NCBI GenBank assembly: GCA_011051655.1
Contig: DRKS01000067.1
Coordinates: 1-39,056 of the forward strand
Origin: Sedimenticola sp.
GTDB lineage: Bacteria; Pseudomonadota; Gammaproteobacteria; Chromatiales; Chromatiaceae
Direction: 5' to 3'
DNA length: 39,056 nt
The notes under the pieces were generated by a model. It was not told the origin of the DNA. It did no database searches and saw only the letters and a list, made by a program, of their open reading frames with translations. The translations under genes and the position numbers were made by a program. Shown here one piece after another: positions 23,569 to 31,913 of the stretch. The stretch's first letter is position 1. Each line of letters opens with the position of its first letter.

Positions 23569-26562
23569 TTATTGCCCCCTGTGCTGCTCGACGCCGCTGG
23601 CCATGTCGAAATTGGCCCGGTCGATGATTTCCTGGCGCATCTGCGGGCTCAGGGTGACGAAGTAGGCGGAGTAGCCCGCCACCCTGATCATCAGGTCCTT
23701 GTAGGGCGCCAGCGCCGCCTGCTCCGCCTTGCCGGCGCCGGGCCGGGCGGCCGCGTTGGCGGCCTCGTTGGCCGCCTTGAAGTCCTCGATGGAGGTGACG
23801 CAGAGCTGGACCAGCACCCCGTCCTGGTCCAGGAAGGTCTTCATGTGCCGGGCGAACAGTTCGGTGTCCTCGTCGAACAGCTCGTGGCCGCGCGGGGTCA
23901 GGCTCAGGTTATAGGTGTAGCCGTTCTGCACCGTGTCGGCGTCCACCCTGGCCACCGAAAGCATGTGATCCAGCAGCATCACGGGCTCGCCGTTGCGCTT
24001 GACGATGCCGGGACAGGGGGTGATGCCGCTGGCGAAGGATTCGCTGTCCCGCCGCCCGTTGGGCGTGGCCTTGGTGAGCATGCCGAAGCCGGCGTGGTTG
24101 GTCATGCTCCAGTAGCCGGTGAGATAACGCCCCCCCCGGTGGGTGCGGTATTTGTAGAATACGTCCTGGATGAGCTTGGTCAGGAGGTTGGTGTATTTGA
24201 CCGCCAGGGCATTGTTGTAGGTGCCGCCCGGGGTCTCGTCCACGCCGGCGCCGTATTTGGGGGCCAGATGTATCTCCCGGCGCAGGGCCTTCAGCCGCTC
24301 CGGCGCAATGCCGGGGACATCCTCAGGCCCGCCGCCGCCAAACAGGCTCCGGAGCCGCTCGGCGATATTGTCGAAGAAGCCGGGCCGGTCCTTCGTGGCG
24401 GCGTCGCGGCGGTCGAAGTTGGCGTCCAGGGCGGCCAGCAGCTCCTGGGCGGTGACGCGGCCGCCGAACACCAGTTCGTCGATGACGCAGAAGGAGTCGA
24501 TGACATCCGCCAGGCCGATGATGGCCACCCCGGAGGAGTTGTACTTGGCCCCGCCGGAGGCGAGGTCCCGGAACTTGGCGCCCCGCTCCCCCGGTTTGTT
24601 GGTGGGCCCGTCGAACAGGCCGGACAGCAGCGGCGAGGGCCGCACCTTCTCCAGGGTGCGCCCCAGGTAATTGTTGAACTGGACACAGTGGCGGGCCATT
24701 TCATCCAGCTGGAAGCGGAAGGCCTCGATGAACTGGTCCATGCCGTTCATCTCCGTCAGCCGTGGCGAGGTGTATTCCGGGGCGCCATGGAACAGGTTGG
24801 GATCGTCCGGTCCCACGCCGTCGCTGCGGTGCTTGCCGCCGTAGATGGCCAGCTCCAGCACGGCGGGCAGCACCAGGAGGGTGGAGCCGGTATGGCCGTA
24901 GTGCTTGTGGTCGGCGTTCTGTTCGATGCAGCCGATGGAGGCATAGTCATGGGCGTCGGCCAGGGCCTCCTCCCCGGAGATCCCCGCGTGGGCGGCGTAA
25001 TAGCGGGCCATGCTGCGGATCACCGGGGCGTCGCCGTGCAGGGCCGGCGTGGCCCTGGTGTTGAGGTTGACCTGGCAGATGCGCCGCAGATAGGGGTCGA
25101 TCCCGCCGGGGGCGAGGGGGGACCCATCCGGGGCGCGGTGATGCACCTCCTTGTGGTAGCGGGCGTGGATATTGGGATCGCGGATGGCCAGCAGTTCCGT
25201 GGCCTTGAGGATGATGTAGGTCATGTCGTTGACCGCATCCACCGTCTGGCCGTTCTCGTAGCGGACCCCGCCCACCGTCAGGGCCTGGTTAGAGCCGCTG
25301 CCGGCGAACAGCACCTCGGCGCTCTCGGGCGACAGGGGCACATGGTCGGAACAGCGCAGGAAGAAATGGCACATCAGCTCCACCGCGCGGCGGGTATAGG
25401 CGGCCCTGGCTTCGTCATCGGGCTGCTTTTCCCAGTCACGCAGGTAAAAGGGATTGAGGGTCTGGTCCAGGCGTCCGAGGGAGAGCCCGAAGTTGGTGTT
25501 CTCCTGCAACAGCAGGTGGTAGCAGATCCAGACGCTGGTGAGGGCCTCGGCCAGGGTGTCGGCGGGCCCGGCGGGGACCTTGCGGCAGATGGCGGCCAGC
25601 CCGGCGTTGCCCGCCTCTTCCGCCGCCCCGGCCAGGCGGGCGGCATAGGCCTTGGCCCCTTCGTAGACGGCGATCACCCCCTCCAGGAATCCGACCTGCT
25701 CCGGGGTGGCGGCCACCCCTTCGTCGATGTCCTTGCGCAGTTGGCCGATCAGGCCGTCGAGGCCGTATTCCAGCACCCGGCCGAAGTCCGGCGTGGTGTG
25801 GGAAACGGCGGTGGCCTTGTCGCTGAGATAGAAGGCCACCCGCTCGAACAGCTCCTGGCACTTGGGGGTCTCCCCCGCCTTTTTGGCGAGAGGGGGATCG
25901 ATGCCCGGCTCGTCCCCCACGGTGTCCCGGCCGTCATCCGCATAGTCCGCGGTATCGTAGTCGCTGTAGCGGGCCGCCTCCTGCACCGGACGGCGCTCCA
26001 GCCAGTAGGGAAAGATCTCCTCGTTCAGCCGCCTGGCCACCTCCGGGCGGATCCTGAAGGGATTCTGGGGCCTGTCGGCGATGGTCTTCAGCTCCGGCCA
26101 GATGCAGTAGCCGCTCATGTCCATGTACACCACCGGACCGACGAAGCTGGTGGTGGTCTGGCCCGGCAGCAGATCCGTCTCCCTCACCAGGGGGGTCTTG
26201 TTGCGGAATACGTATTCCAGGGCCCTGGCGCGCCTGGTATAAGGCGGCAGCGCCCGGGACTCGGGACGGCGCAGGAATTCGGTGAGCAGGCGGGGCAGCT
26301 CGTCGCAGATCTCCGGGATCCCCTCCGGGCCGAACAGCTTGCTGCGCCAGGCCTGCACGACGGGAAACTGTTCGAGCCGTATGTCCGTCAGGGCCAGATC
26401 GGAAAGGGTCTTGATTTTTTCGAAATCATTGTTGGGTATGGCGCCGCTTTCCCCCGGCGATGCGGCATCATCCGCGGAGGCGCCGATCCCGACCCTGATG
26501 CCTCCGCCATACAGGTCTCGATTTGTGCCGTTGCCCGCGGATGTGGAAGTGGACTGGCTCAT
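23569..26562 (-). CDS. Glycyl radical enzyme of unassigned substrate
   Basis: A 997-residue member of the pyruvate formate-lyase / PFL2 superfamily. The glycyl radical loop is RVAGYSAYF with Gly963. The catalytic thiyl Cys545 lies in ASIGCIEQNADHKHYG; the Cys-x-Glu form is that of eliminase/decarboxylase-type members, not of PFL itself, which has two adjacent Cys. Other family marks are GGAKYNSSGVAIIGLADVIDS, ATPNGRRDSESF and LTSVWICYHLLLQENTNFGLS. It is longer than the usual 780-850 residues: an extra low-complexity N-terminus (1-45), an Asp/Tyr-rich insert (about 200-230) and another near 715-750. The residues after CIE (QNADHKHYGHTG) do not match the choline, glycerol or isethionate lyases I can recall. 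It is first in an operon with an SCP2-like protein, activase and DUF6765-like protein. The radical is oxygen-sensitive, so anaerobic use is expected. Confidence 0.93.
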   Translation of the reverse strand: MSQSTSTSAGNGTNRDLYGGGIRVGIGASADDAASPGESGAIPNNDFEKIKTLSDLALTDIRLEQFPVVQAWRSKLFGPEGIPEICDELPRLLTEFLRRPESRALPPYTRRARALEYVFRNKTPLVRETDLLPGQTTTSFVGPVVYMDMSGYCIWPELKTIADRPQNPFRIRPEVARRLNEEIFPYWLERRPVQEAARYSDYDTADYADDGRDTVGDEPGIDPPLAKKAGETPKCQELFERVAFYLSDKATAVSHTTPDFGRVLEYGLDGLIGQLRKDIDEGVAATPEQVGFLEGVIAVYEGAKAYAARLAGAAEEAGNAGLAAICRKVPAGPADTLAEALTSVWICYHLLLQENTNFGLSLGRLDQTLNPFYLRDWEKQPDDEARAAYTRRAVELMCHFFLRCSDHVPLSPESAEVLFAGSGSNQALTVGGVRYENGQTVDAVNDMTYIILKATELLAIRDPNIHARYHKEVHHRAPDGSPLAPGGIDPYLRRICQVNLNTRATPALHGDAPVIRSMARYYAAHAGISGEEALADAHDYASIGCIEQNADHKHYGHTGSTLLVLPAVLELAIYGGKHRSDGVGPDDPNLFHGAPEYTSPRLTEMNGMDQFIEAFRFQLDEMARHCVQFNNYLGRTLEKVRPSPLLSGLFDGPTNKPGERGAKFRDLASGGAKYNSSGVAIIGLADVIDSFCVIDELVFGGRVTAQELLAALDANFDRRDAATKDRPGFFDNIAERLRSLFGGGGPEDVPGIAPERLKALRREIHLAPKYGAGVDETPGGTYNNALAVKYTNLLTKLIQDVFYKYRTHRGGRYLTGYWSMTNHAGFGMLTKATPNGRRDSESFASGITPCPGIVKRNGEPVMLLDHMLSVARVDADTVQNGYTYNLSLTPRGHELFDEDTELFARHMKTFLDQDGVLVQLCVTSIEDFKAANEAANAAARPGAGKAEQAALAPYKDLMIRVAGYSAYFVTLSPQMRQEIIDRANFDMASGVEQHRGQ

Positions 26563-26606
26563 AATGGCTCTCCCCCCGGGAAGTAGATTCCTTCGACCAA
26601 GTGCTA

Positions 26607-26635
26607 AGACTATGCCAGCTTGGGCCTCGTTGCAA
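26607..26635 (-). promoter_or_regulatory. Possible promoter of the glycyl radical operon
   Basis: On the minus strand, TTGCAA (26635-26630) is 17 bases from TAGTCT (26612-26607), the same -10 hexamer as the metZ promoter. The glycyl radical gene starts about 45 bases downstream with a strong GGGGGGAG ribosome site. No FNR-type site (TTGAT-N4-ATCAA) is recognisable nearby. Confidence 0.4.
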
Positions 26636-26644
26636 TGAGGGGAC

Positions 26645-27616
26645 TCAGGAGGGCACCAGGGCGGCGGCCCGCCGGATCACCCCGGGACCCGCCCCCTCGA
26701 GGTGGGCGTGCTCGCTCAGATAACGCCGCCAGGCGCGGGCGCCGGGCCGGCCCTGAAACAGGCCGAGGATATGGCGGCTGATCCGGTGCAGCCGCACGCC
26801 CTGTTCGAGTTCCCGCTCCACGAAGGGCAGCAGTTGTTCCAGCACCTCATGACGGGAGGGTACCGGATGCCCGTCTCCATAGAAGCGGCGGTCCGCCTGC
26901 GCCAGGATCCAGGGGTTGTGGTAGACCTCGCGGCCCATCATGACGCCATCCACCTGCTTCAGATGTTCTTCCGCCTGATCCAGGGTCCTGATGCCGCCGT
27001 TGATGACGATCTCAAGGCTGGGGAAATCCTGCTTCAAACGGTACACCCGGTCATATTGCAGCGGGGGGATATCCCGGTTCTCCTTCGGACTGAGCCCCCG
27101 CAGCCAGGCCTTGCGGGCATGCACGATGAAGCTGGTGCAACCGGCGGCCGCCACCTGCTCCACCAGGCCGGCCAGTACTGCATAGCTGTCCAGGTGATCG
27201 ATACCGATGCGGGTCTTGAGGGTGACCGGTATTCCGACCGCCCCGGTCATGGCCCCTATGCAATCGGCCACCAGCGCGGGCTCGGCCATCAGGCAGGCGC
27301 CGAAGCGGCCCGATTGCACCCGGTCCGAGGGACAGCCGAGATTGAGGTTGATCTCATCATACCCCCACGCCTCGCAAATCCGCGCACATGCGGCCAGGGC
27401 CGCCGGATCACTCCCCCCCAATTGGACCGCCACCGGATGCTCGGCGGGATCGAAGGCGAGAAGACGCTCCCGGTCCCCGTGCAGCAGCGCCCCGGTGGTG
27501 ATCATCTCGGTATAGAGCAGGACATGGCGGGAGATCAGGCGCAGGAAATAGCGCTCGAAGCGGTCCGTCCAGTCCAGCATGGGGGCGACGGAGAGGGTGC
27601 GGTCGGGGAGTGGCAT
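26645..27616 (-). CDS. dusA: tRNA-dihydrouridine synthase A
   Basis: A 323-residue FMN enzyme that reduces uridines in the D-loop of tRNA (positions 20/20a for DusA in E. coli). It has a TIM barrel with SVAPMLDWTDR near the N-terminus, YTEMITTGALL, and the signature NLGCPSDRVQSGRFGACLM with catalytic Cys108. TLKTRIGID, HARKAWLRGLSPKENR and INGGIRTLDQA (FMN phosphate site) follow. The long ARKAWLxGLSPKxNR segment distinguishes DusA from DusB and DusC. It is a single gene, upstream in the same direction as the glycyl radical operon. Two small hairpins lie just upstream (27675-27711). Confidence 0.96.
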   Translation of the reverse strand: MPLPDRTLSVAPMLDWTDRFERYFLRLISRHVLLYTEMITTGALLHGDRERLLAFDPAEHPVAVQLGGSDPAALAACARICEAWGYDEINLNLGCPSDRVQSGRFGACLMAEPALVADCIGAMTGAVGIPVTLKTRIGIDHLDSYAVLAGLVEQVAAAGCTSFIVHARKAWLRGLSPKENRDIPPLQYDRVYRLKQDFPSLEIVINGGIRTLDQAEEHLKQVDGVMMGREVYHNPWILAQADRRFYGDGHPVPSRHEVLEQLLPFVERELEQGVRLHRISRHILGLFQGRPGARAWRRYLSEHAHLEGAGPGVIRRAAALVPS

Positions 27617-27674
27617 GGATACTTATTTACAGCCTTGACCACAGGCTGATATCAGACCGGCGCAGCGGCAGGAA

Positions 27675-27711
27675 GCGGGACTGAAATCCCGCCCTGGGAA
27701 TATAAATCCCA
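27675..27711. repeat. Two adjacent small inverted repeats
   Basis: GCGGGA-ctgaaa-TCCCGC (27675-27692) is followed at once by TGGGA-atataaa-TCCCA (27695-27711). They lie in the region upstream of dusA. They could be a leader structure or dispersed repeat remnants; neither is followed by a U-run on either strand. Confidence 0.5.
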
Positions 27712-27908
27712 TTATAAATTAATAAGTTGCACATCAGGAACGGCATTCACAGATATGTAGGGATTATCTTACATGGGTTTCAAAAATGCCTTATGCTCTG
27801 GGCCAGTTGCTGGCACTAAGATTTTCTCTCCGGAATCGAATCCGTCTGCTCTGACTGCACGAGGTCCGATTCCAGAACATCATGGTAAGACCTGGCAAAG
27901 GGAAAAAA

Positions 27909-28016
27909 ATGAAATCCATTATCTTTACCAAACCGAGACTCTTGCGCACGCTTTGCGGCCTTATTTTTTTCAGCATCGCAGTGGCGATCATACTTTTCCT
28001 GCCCATCCCCGGCTGA
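27909..28016 (+). CDS. Very small membrane protein (35 residues)
   Basis: A short ORF not overlapping any other gene, encoding MKSIIFTKPRLLRTLCGLIF and then a continuing hydrophobic helix to ILFLPIPG. It has a basic N-terminus followed by one transmembrane segment and a Pro-rich end, vaguely like the start of PGPGW-type membrane proteins. AGGG lies six bases before the ATG. A GC-rich hairpin with eight base pairs begins nine bases after the stop. These three signs (ribosome site, membrane-like composition, hairpin) support a real gene. The 290 bases upstream contain no other convincing gene, only the two small hairpins near dusA. Function unknown. Confidence 0.5.
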   Translation: MKSIIFTKPRLLRTLCGLIFFSIAVAIILFLPIPG

Positions 28017-28024
28017 GGGTCAAC

Positions 28025-28047
28025 AGGATGGCATCAGCCATCCTTTC
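28025..28047 (+). terminator. Hairpin after the small membrane-protein ORF
   Basis: AGGATGGC-atca-GCCATCCT is a perfect eight-pair stem with a four-base loop, followed by TTCCC. The U-tract is short, so termination may be weak. It lies nine bases beyond the stop of the 35-residue ORF. Confidence 0.5.
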
Positions 28048-28070
28048 CCGGCCCCGCCAATAACCCTTTA

Positions 28071-29180
28071 TCACTCTGATTTCGCCGGCGGAGGAACCGC
28101 TCCACCGGCAATGCCCTCCACCTCGATGGTGATGTGGGTCACCCGGGGTGCGACTTCCCGCAAGCGCGCCTCCAGCTCGTCGATGATCCTCTCGGTCCGC
28201 TTCAGGGTGCTCTGCACCGCGGCACGGGTCTCCAGGTAGTCCCGCACCTCGGCGGAGTCCCTGCGCCGGCGGGGGACCTCGTCCAGCAGCGCCTGGGCCT
28301 CCCGCTCGATCTGGCCGCGCAGGCCGGGGACTATGGCCTCCTCCCGCAGCTCGATCTCCGCCACCAGCACGGTATTGTTTTCATCCAGGATGATGGAGCG
28401 CAGGTCGTGATAGCGCTCCACCTCCGGGTGTTCGGCCGTCACCTTGACGAATGCCGCCTCCGCCTCCCGGTCGCGCATGTCGGCGAGAAAGCGCATATTG
28501 AGCGAGCCCAGGTAAAAGGCGACACCCCCGAGCATGAGGGCGATGAGGGCGGAAAAGATCACATCCCAGGCCGCATCGCCGGTCACGGCGGTAAGGCCTA
28601 TGCCGGCCATGGCGAGGCTCAGCCCGAGCATGGCCACCGAGTCCTCCAGCACCACCGCCACCAGGGTGGGATCATTGGACCGGAGCAGGTAGCGGAAGGG
28701 GTTGCCGGCGTTGTCCCGGCGCATGGCGGCCAGAAACTCCTTTGACGCGATCAGAAAGGAGTAGCCTTCGATCACGAAAGCGATGCCGAGCACCACCAGG
28801 CCCAGCCCCAGGGGGTCGAAAAAGATCCCGAATATCTCAACCAGGGCGGGCTCTTGGCCGTTGCCCAGATCATGCCAGGCATGCCAGGCATGGGCCAGCC
28901 CCAGGCCGGCGCCGATGGAGAACAGGCCGATGGCACTCCACAGGTTCCAGAGATATTTCTTCTGCATGTGGCCGAAGGCGTAGGTCTGGTCGGCCGGCCG
29001 TTCCGCTTCACTCAGGCCGCGATAGAGAAACCCCTGGTTGAGGGTATCCATCAGGCTGTGCACCGCCTCGTTCATCATGGAGGGCGAGCCGCCGGCCAGG
29101 GCGGTGATGAACTTGATTATCGTGACGGCGCCATTGGCGACCATGGCGGTGACGACCGCCTTTCTTGAACCCTGGGACAT
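28071..29180 (-). CDS. Cation diffusion facilitator family transporter
   Basis: A 369-residue membrane transporter exchanging a divalent metal (zinc, manganese or iron in the family) for protons. TM2 has MNEAVHSLMDTLNQG with the metal-site pair His41/Asp45. Several helices follow (LWSAIGLFSIGAGLGLAHAW, FFDPLGLGLVVLGIAFVI). The second metal site appears as VVLEDSVAMLGLSLAMAG, an ED pair in place of the common HxxxD. A cytoplasmic domain and a helical, charged C-terminal tail (about 300-360) complete it. This ED variant and length resemble the SLC30A9-like branch, from memory. It stands alone between the small ORF (convergent) and argA, from which it is separated by an inverted-repeat element. 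Confidence 0.88.
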   Translation of the reverse strand: MSQGSRKAVVTAMVANGAVTIIKFITALAGGSPSMMNEAVHSLMDTLNQGFLYRGLSEAERPADQTYAFGHMQKKYLWNLWSAIGLFSIGAGLGLAHAWHAWHDLGNGQEPALVEIFGIFFDPLGLGLVVLGIAFVIEGYSFLIASKEFLAAMRRDNAGNPFRYLLRSNDPTLVAVVLEDSVAMLGLSLAMAGIGLTAVTGDAAWDVIFSALIALMLGGVAFYLGSLNMRFLADMRDREAEAAFVKVTAEHPEVERYHDLRSIILDENNTVLVAEIELREEAIVPGLRGQIEREAQALLDEVPRRRRDSAEVRDYLETRAAVQSTLKRTERIIDELEARLREVAPRVTHITIEVEGIAGGAVPPPAKSE

Positions 29181-29188
29181 AGAAATTC

Positions 29189-29295
29189 AGTTTACAGTTG
29201 GCAGTTCACAGTTGACGGTAAAAGCGGTCGGGGGCCATATTCCAGCCCGTGCGCCACCGACCGTCAACTGTAAACCGTCAAGCGCCAACTGTTTT
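29189..29295. repeat. Inverted-repeat element overlapping the argA 3' end
   Basis: The arm at 29189-29219, containing ACAGTTGGCAGTTCACAG and TTGACGGT, is complementary (with small gaps) to the arm at 29260-29292, containing ACCGTCAACTGTAAACCG and GCGCCAACTGT. The loop of about 40 bases holds a further CGGTCGG/CCGACCG pair. On the plus strand the second arm is followed by TTTTT. The element fills the gap between the cation transporter and argA and supplies the last codons and stop of argA. Confidence 0.7.
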
Positions 29296-30609
29296 TATAA
29301 ACACCTTGGCGTTGCGCCGGTAGTTATAGAGCTGGCGCTTTTTCATGGGCAACTTCTGAAGCAATGAGGGTTCGAATCCCCGCTCCCGGAACCAGTGGGC
29401 GGCCTGGGTGGTGAGCACGAACAGGGCGCCGATGCCCCGGGCGCGGGCCTTGGCCTCCAGGTGTTGCAGCAGGGCCTCGCCGCGCTTGTTGTGCTGGTAA
29501 TCGGGATGCACCACGAGGCAGGCCAGCTCCGCCATTGCTTCCCGCTCATAGGGGTAGAGTGCGGCACAGGCGATAACCATGCCGTCCCGCTCCACCACGG
29601 TGAAATGTTCGATCTCGGTCTCCAGCAGATCACGGGAGCGGCGCACCAGTTTACCGGTCGCCTCCAGCGGCGCCAGCAGTTCCAGGATACCGCCCACATC
29701 CTCGATACGGGCGGTGCGGGTATCCTCGTAGGGCTCGGCGCTGATCAGGGTGCCGGCGCCATCACGGGTGAACAGCTCCCGCAGCAGGGCGCCGTCCATC
29801 TGGCGGCCCAGCAGATGGATGCGCTTCACCCCCCGGCGGCAGGCCCTGACGGCGGCGCGCAGGTACTGCGCCACATCCTCGGGCAGGCGCTTGCGGCGGC
29901 CGAGGATGGCCTCCGCCTCGCGGGCGGTGATGTTGGTGACGAGCCGGTTCCGCGTATCGACAAGGCCCCTGCCTTCCACCAGGGCGATGAGCTTGTCCGC
30001 CCCCAGGGCGGTGGCGGTGGCGGCGGCCAGGTCCGCGGCGCCGAGGTTGAAGACCTCCCCGGTGGGGGAATAGCCGAGGGGGGGAATGAGCGCAATGGCC
30101 CCCGCCTCCAATTGGCGGCGGATGGCCTCGGCGTCGATGCGCCGCACCTCGCCGGTATGGCCGTAATCCACCCCGTCCCGCACCCCGATGGGACGGGCCG
30201 TCACGAAATTGCCCGAGGCAACCCGGATCCTCACCCCCGCCATGGGCGAATTCGCCAGCCCCATGGAGAGCAGCGCCTCGATCTCCACCCGCACCGCGCC
30301 GGCGGCCTCCTTGACACAGGCCAAAGCCGCATCGTCCGTGACCCGCAGGCCGCCGATATACTGCATCCCGGCGCCCTGCCTCCCAAGCCGCTGCTCGATC
30401 TGGGGCCGGGCGCCGTGCACCAGCACCAGCCGGATGCCCAGGCCCTGCAGCAGGGCGATATCGTGGATCAGGTTGGGAAAGGCGTCATCCGCAACCGCCT
30501 CGCCGCCGAACAGGATAACGAAGGTGCTGCCCCGGTGGGCATGGATATAGGGCGAGGAGCTGCGGAACCACTCGACAAAAGAATCCGGCTTGTTTTTCTT
30601 TGCAGGCAT
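29278..30609 (-). CDS. argA: N-acetylglutamate synthase (kinase-like plus GNAT domains)
   Basis: A 443-residue enzyme for the first step of arginine synthesis. The N-terminal amino-acid-kinase-like domain (about 1-290) has FVILFGGEAVADDAF, LVLVHGARPQIEQRL and the GYSPTGEVFNLGAADLAA loop. The GNAT acetyltransferase domain (about 300-435) has ELACLVVHPDYQHNKRGEALL and the terminal QLYNYRRNAKVFIK. This is the classical gamma/beta ArgA, subject to arginine feedback. The last codons and the stop come from a repeat element, so the final TVGA residues replace the native end. It begins 14 bases after argE and should be co-transcribed with it. Confidence 0.95.
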   Translation of the reverse strand: MPAKKNKPDSFVEWFRSSSPYIHAHRGSTFVILFGGEAVADDAFPNLIHDIALLQGLGIRLVLVHGARPQIEQRLGRQGAGMQYIGGLRVTDDAALACVKEAAGAVRVEIEALLSMGLANSPMAGVRIRVASGNFVTARPIGVRDGVDYGHTGEVRRIDAEAIRRQLEAGAIALIPPLGYSPTGEVFNLGAADLAAATATALGADKLIALVEGRGLVDTRNRLVTNITAREAEAILGRRKRLPEDVAQYLRAAVRACRRGVKRIHLLGRQMDGALLRELFTRDGAGTLISAEPYEDTRTARIEDVGGILELLAPLEATGKLVRRSRDLLETEIEHFTVVERDGMVIACAALYPYEREAMAELACLVVHPDYQHNKRGEALLQHLEAKARARGIGALFVLTTQAAHWFRERGFEPSLLQKLPMKKRQLYNYRRNAKVFIKTVGA

Positions 30610-30623
30610 AATGCGGATTTTAC

Positions 30624-31769
30624 CTAATAACAGAACCGCTTGACCAACGACTGCACCAGTCCGATGGCGGGCTGGATATGGCCGGTCTCCAGGTACTCGT
30701 CCGGCTGGTGGGCCTGTTCGATATGGCCGGGCCCCAGGACAATGGTCTCCATCCCCAATCTGCTCAGGTAAGGTCCCTCGGTGCCGAAGGCGACCGCCCC
30801 GGCGCTGAAGCCGGTGATCGCTTCGGCCGCCTTCACGATCTCCGCGGCAGCGGGGGTCTCCATGGCGGGGATGCCGTGGAACAGGGGCTCCATTTCCAGT
30901 TTCAATTCACTGCCTGAAAGCGCTTTCCTCAGCCGCTCTTCCAGGGCACTGCGCATTTCGCCGAGGTCCATGCCCGGCAGCGGGCGCATATCGATGTGCA
31001 ACTCGCAGCGGGCACAGATGCGGTTGGGGCTGTCGCCGCCCTGGATGTGGCCCAGGTTGACCGTCGGGGTTTCCACCTCGAACGCGGGATTGCGGCAAGC
31101 GGCCTCCAGTTCTCCGCGCCAGGACAGGATCTCCCCCATGACCCGGTACATGCCCTCCAGGGCGTTGACGCCAAGGGCCGGATTGCTGGAGTGGCCGGAA
31201 CGGCCGGTAAGCCGGATGGCGTCCATGCTGATACCCTTGTGCATCCGCACGGGCCTGAGGCCGGTGGGTTCACCGATGACGGCGTACCGGCCCAGCCTGC
31301 GCCCGGCCGCAACCAGGGCCCGGGCGCCGCTCATGGTGCTCTCCTCATCGGCGGTGGCGACAATGGTAAGCGGCTGCCTGAGCCTGTCCAGGGGCAGGCC
31401 GCGCAGGGCCTCGATGACCAGGGCGAAGAAGGATTTCATATCCGCCGCACCCAGGCCGTAGAGGCGGTTGTCCGCCTCCGTAAGTTGAAACGGATCACGG
31501 GTCCAGCGGCCTTCGTCGTAGGGAACGGTATCCGTATGCCCTGACAGCACCAGCCCGTCCTCCCCCGAGCCCGCGCTGGCGATCAGATTGGCCTTGCCCG
31601 GATGGCCGGGGATGGGCAGGATTTCGACCCCCATGCCCAGCTCTTCCAGCCATTGGGCCAGGAGATGGATGACAGCGCTGTTGCTTTGATCCCACTGGGG
31701 ATTGACGCTGCTGATGGAGGGGGTCCCGATCAGCCGCCGGAGCATATCAAGCAGGTTTGGAATTGCCAT
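30624..31769 (-). CDS. argE: Acetylornithine deacetylase
   Basis: A 381-residue M20-family zinc hydrolase releasing ornithine from N-acetylornithine. Metal and catalytic motifs are LSGHTDTVPYD (metal His and catalytic Asp), the bridging Asp in LYGLGAADMKSFFAL, and catalytic Glu pair ATADEESTMSGA. IGEPTGLRPVRMHKG and the dimerisation-domain TGRSGHSSNPALGVNA follow, and the last metal His is in GPGHIEQAHQPDEYL. These fit ArgE better than DapE. The ATG at 31769 begins the conserved N-terminus; the frame extends to a TTG at 31841 without support. argE lies upstream of argA and diverges from ilvD across 144 bases. Confidence 0.93.
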   Translation of the reverse strand: MAIPNLLDMLRRLIGTPSISSVNPQWDQSNSAVIHLLAQWLEELGMGVEILPIPGHPGKANLIASAGSGEDGLVLSGHTDTVPYDEGRWTRDPFQLTEADNRLYGLGAADMKSFFALVIEALRGLPLDRLRQPLTIVATADEESTMSGARALVAAGRRLGRYAVIGEPTGLRPVRMHKGISMDAIRLTGRSGHSSNPALGVNALEGMYRVMGEILSWRGELEAACRNPAFEVETPTVNLGHIQGGDSPNRICARCELHIDMRPLPGMDLGEMRSALEERLRKALSGSELKLEMEPLFHGIPAMETPAAAEIVKAAEAITGFSAGAVAFGTEGPYLSRLGMETIVLGPGHIEQAHQPDEYLETGHIQPAIGLVQSLVKRFCY

Positions 31770-31913
31770 GGCCGCATTCTGGTGTCCCGGTGGCCGTTGT
31801 GCAAGCAGCCCCCACGGCGACCGTGAAAAGACATCCCGCAACGGGAGTGCCTAAGCCGCCAAAAATATCGGATAATACCGGCATCCTGGAAACTCAATTA
31901 ACCGGAGATCCCC

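Noticed and set aside
23572-26586. A 1004-codon open frame on the plus strand opposite the glycyl radical gene
   Set aside because: It mirrors a gene with complete family motifs, its translation is Gly/Val/Gln/His-rich without any recognisable domain, and such antisense frames are common in GC-rich DNA.
27811-27840. Sigma-54-like TGGCAC upstream of the 35-residue ORF
   Set aside because: The -12 element (TTGC) is not present at the right spacing; a chance match is likely.
27773-28063. 96-codon plus-strand frame around the tiny membrane-protein ORF
   Set aside because: No ribosome site, no recognisable composition; the overlapping 35-codon frame has a better ribosome site and membrane-like sequence.
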